NCBI GenBank assembly: GCA_946885645.1
Contig: CAMPGU010000209.1
Span: forward strand, 1-7,303
DNA from: an uncultured Haloferula sp.
GTDB lineage: Bacteria; Verrucomicrobiota; Verrucomicrobiae; Verrucomicrobiales; Akkermansiaceae
DNA length: 7,303 nucleotides
Direction: 5' to 3'
Under the pieces are notes generated by a model. The model was not told the origin of the DNA. It saw only the letters and a program-made list of their open reading frames with translations, and did not search any database. A program made the translations under genes and the position numbers. This document shows positions 7,096-7,303 of the stretch, one piece after another; positions within the stretch are counted from its first letter, which is position 1, and each line of letters opens with the position of its first letter.

Positions 7096-7186
7096 GCGCG
7101 CAGACTGGCACGCCGAACCTTTAGGGAACATGAAGAGAATCTACTTCCGCCCGGGCCGGGAGCTTTCTTCGTGCGGTTCCGATTGC
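7096..7186 (-). promoter_or_regulatory. Intergenic region expected to hold the operon promoter
   Basis: About 90 bp between the terminator of the right-hand gene and the first operon gene. As the other junctions are 13 nt or less, the main promoter should lie here. On the minus strand the best -10-like hexamer is TAGATT (7143-7138), with only a poor -35 (AAAGCT, 7166-7161) at 17-bp spacing, so no good sigma70 promoter is visible. There is an 8-bp palindrome GCCCGGGC at 7149-7156. I saw no clear tandem direct repeats of the kind OmpR-family regulators bind. Confidence 0.4.
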
Positions 7187-7220
7187 AAAAACGGCCGCAT
7201 GGGAAGTCCCACGCGGCCGT
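7187..7220 (-). terminator. Rho-independent terminator of the right-hand gene
   Basis: Perfect 8-bp arms ACGGCCGC/GCGGCCGT (7191-7198 and 7213-7220) continue through one position into a 4-bp TGGG/CCCA stem with a 4-base loop (7204-7207). The odd position is an A-C mismatch in plus-strand RNA but a G-U pair in minus-strand RNA, so the full 13-bp stem forms only leftwards. Five Ts follow on the minus strand (7191-7187), the first closing the stem. It begins 27 nt after the TGA of the right-edge gene, so that gene is insulated from the efflux operon. Confidence 0.9.
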
Positions 7221-7247
7221 GTTGGAAACATTTGAGGCGTATCAGGC

Positions 7248-7303
7248 TCAGCGGGCTGCAGCCGGACCGCGTCTGCGACGGTTGCCCTGGCCCTGGGAAC
7301 GAT
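7248..7303 (-). CDS. C-terminal end of an unidentified protein with a basic Arg/Gly tail
   Basis: Only 17 codons and a TGA are visible before the right edge. The encoded end is RSQGQGNRRRRGPAAAR, a strongly basic, presumably disordered tail. The frame is chosen because its stop sits just before a strong intrinsic terminator in the same direction; the other two minus-strand frames are also open over this short distance. Such tails are common on RNA-binding proteins, for example DEAD-box RNA helicases of the RhlE/DeaD type, but nothing here identifies the family. The terminator indicates a transcription unit separate from the efflux operon. Confidence 0.6.
   Translation of the reverse strand, partial: RSQGQGNRRRRGPAAAR

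Noticed and set aside
7096..7131. Upstream in-frame ATG for the outer-membrane lipoprotein, adding 12 residues.
   Set aside because: It would displace the lipoprotein signal peptide from the N-terminus; the start at 7095 gives a standard 22-residue signal before the Cys.
7199..7303. Plus-strand open frame starting with an ATG in the hairpin and running to the right edge.
   Set aside because: Its start lies inside a strong terminator stem and has no ribosome binding site. The minus-strand reading ends properly just ahead of that terminator.

Overview
The window is GC-rich bacterial chromosomal DNA, about 60-65 % GC by eye, and is almost entirely coding. The likely source is a Gram-negative (diderm) bacterium, because the central operon encodes an outer-membrane channel lipoprotein, a periplasmic adaptor and inner-membrane parts. 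None of the six operon genes has a recognisable Shine-Dalgarno sequence, and the sensor kinase has a GGWWLAGRAL-P-I stretch at TM2/HAMP that I associate with Verrucomicrobiota/Planctomycetota kinases. A high-GC verrucomicrobial source is therefore my tentative guess, not a demonstrated assignment.

Layout from left to right: (1) the 3' end of a plus-strand short-chain dehydrogenase/reductase gene, cut by the left edge. (2) From about 7095 down to 333, six minus-strand genes packed head to tail: a NodT/TolC-type outer-membrane lipoprotein, a MacA-like periplasmic adaptor, a MacB-type ABC ATPase, a MacB-type permease, an OmpR-family response regulator and a HAMP-containing sensor histidine kinase. 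Junctions run from a 4-nt overlap to a 13-nt gap, so this reads as one operon. (3) About 90 bp that must hold the operon's main promoter. (4) A strong intrinsic terminator. (5) The last codons of another minus-strand gene with a basic Arg/Gly-rich tail, cut by the right edge.

Working together: the ATPase and permease form a mechanotransmission-type ABC transporter of the MacB class, here as two polypeptides instead of the fused E. coli form. The adaptor links it to the outer-membrane channel, giving a tripartite pump that expels a substrate from the periplasm. The two-component system at the end of the operon probably senses an envelope signal and controls the pump and itself. Neither the substrate nor the signal can be read from the sequence.

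The kinase gene and the SDR gene converge and overlap by 11 nt at their stop codons, with no clear terminator between them. I found no mobile element, CRISPR array, tRNA or rRNA. The window is best described as a well-organised but recognisable efflux-plus-sensor operon. I see no convincing evidence of a wholly new system.
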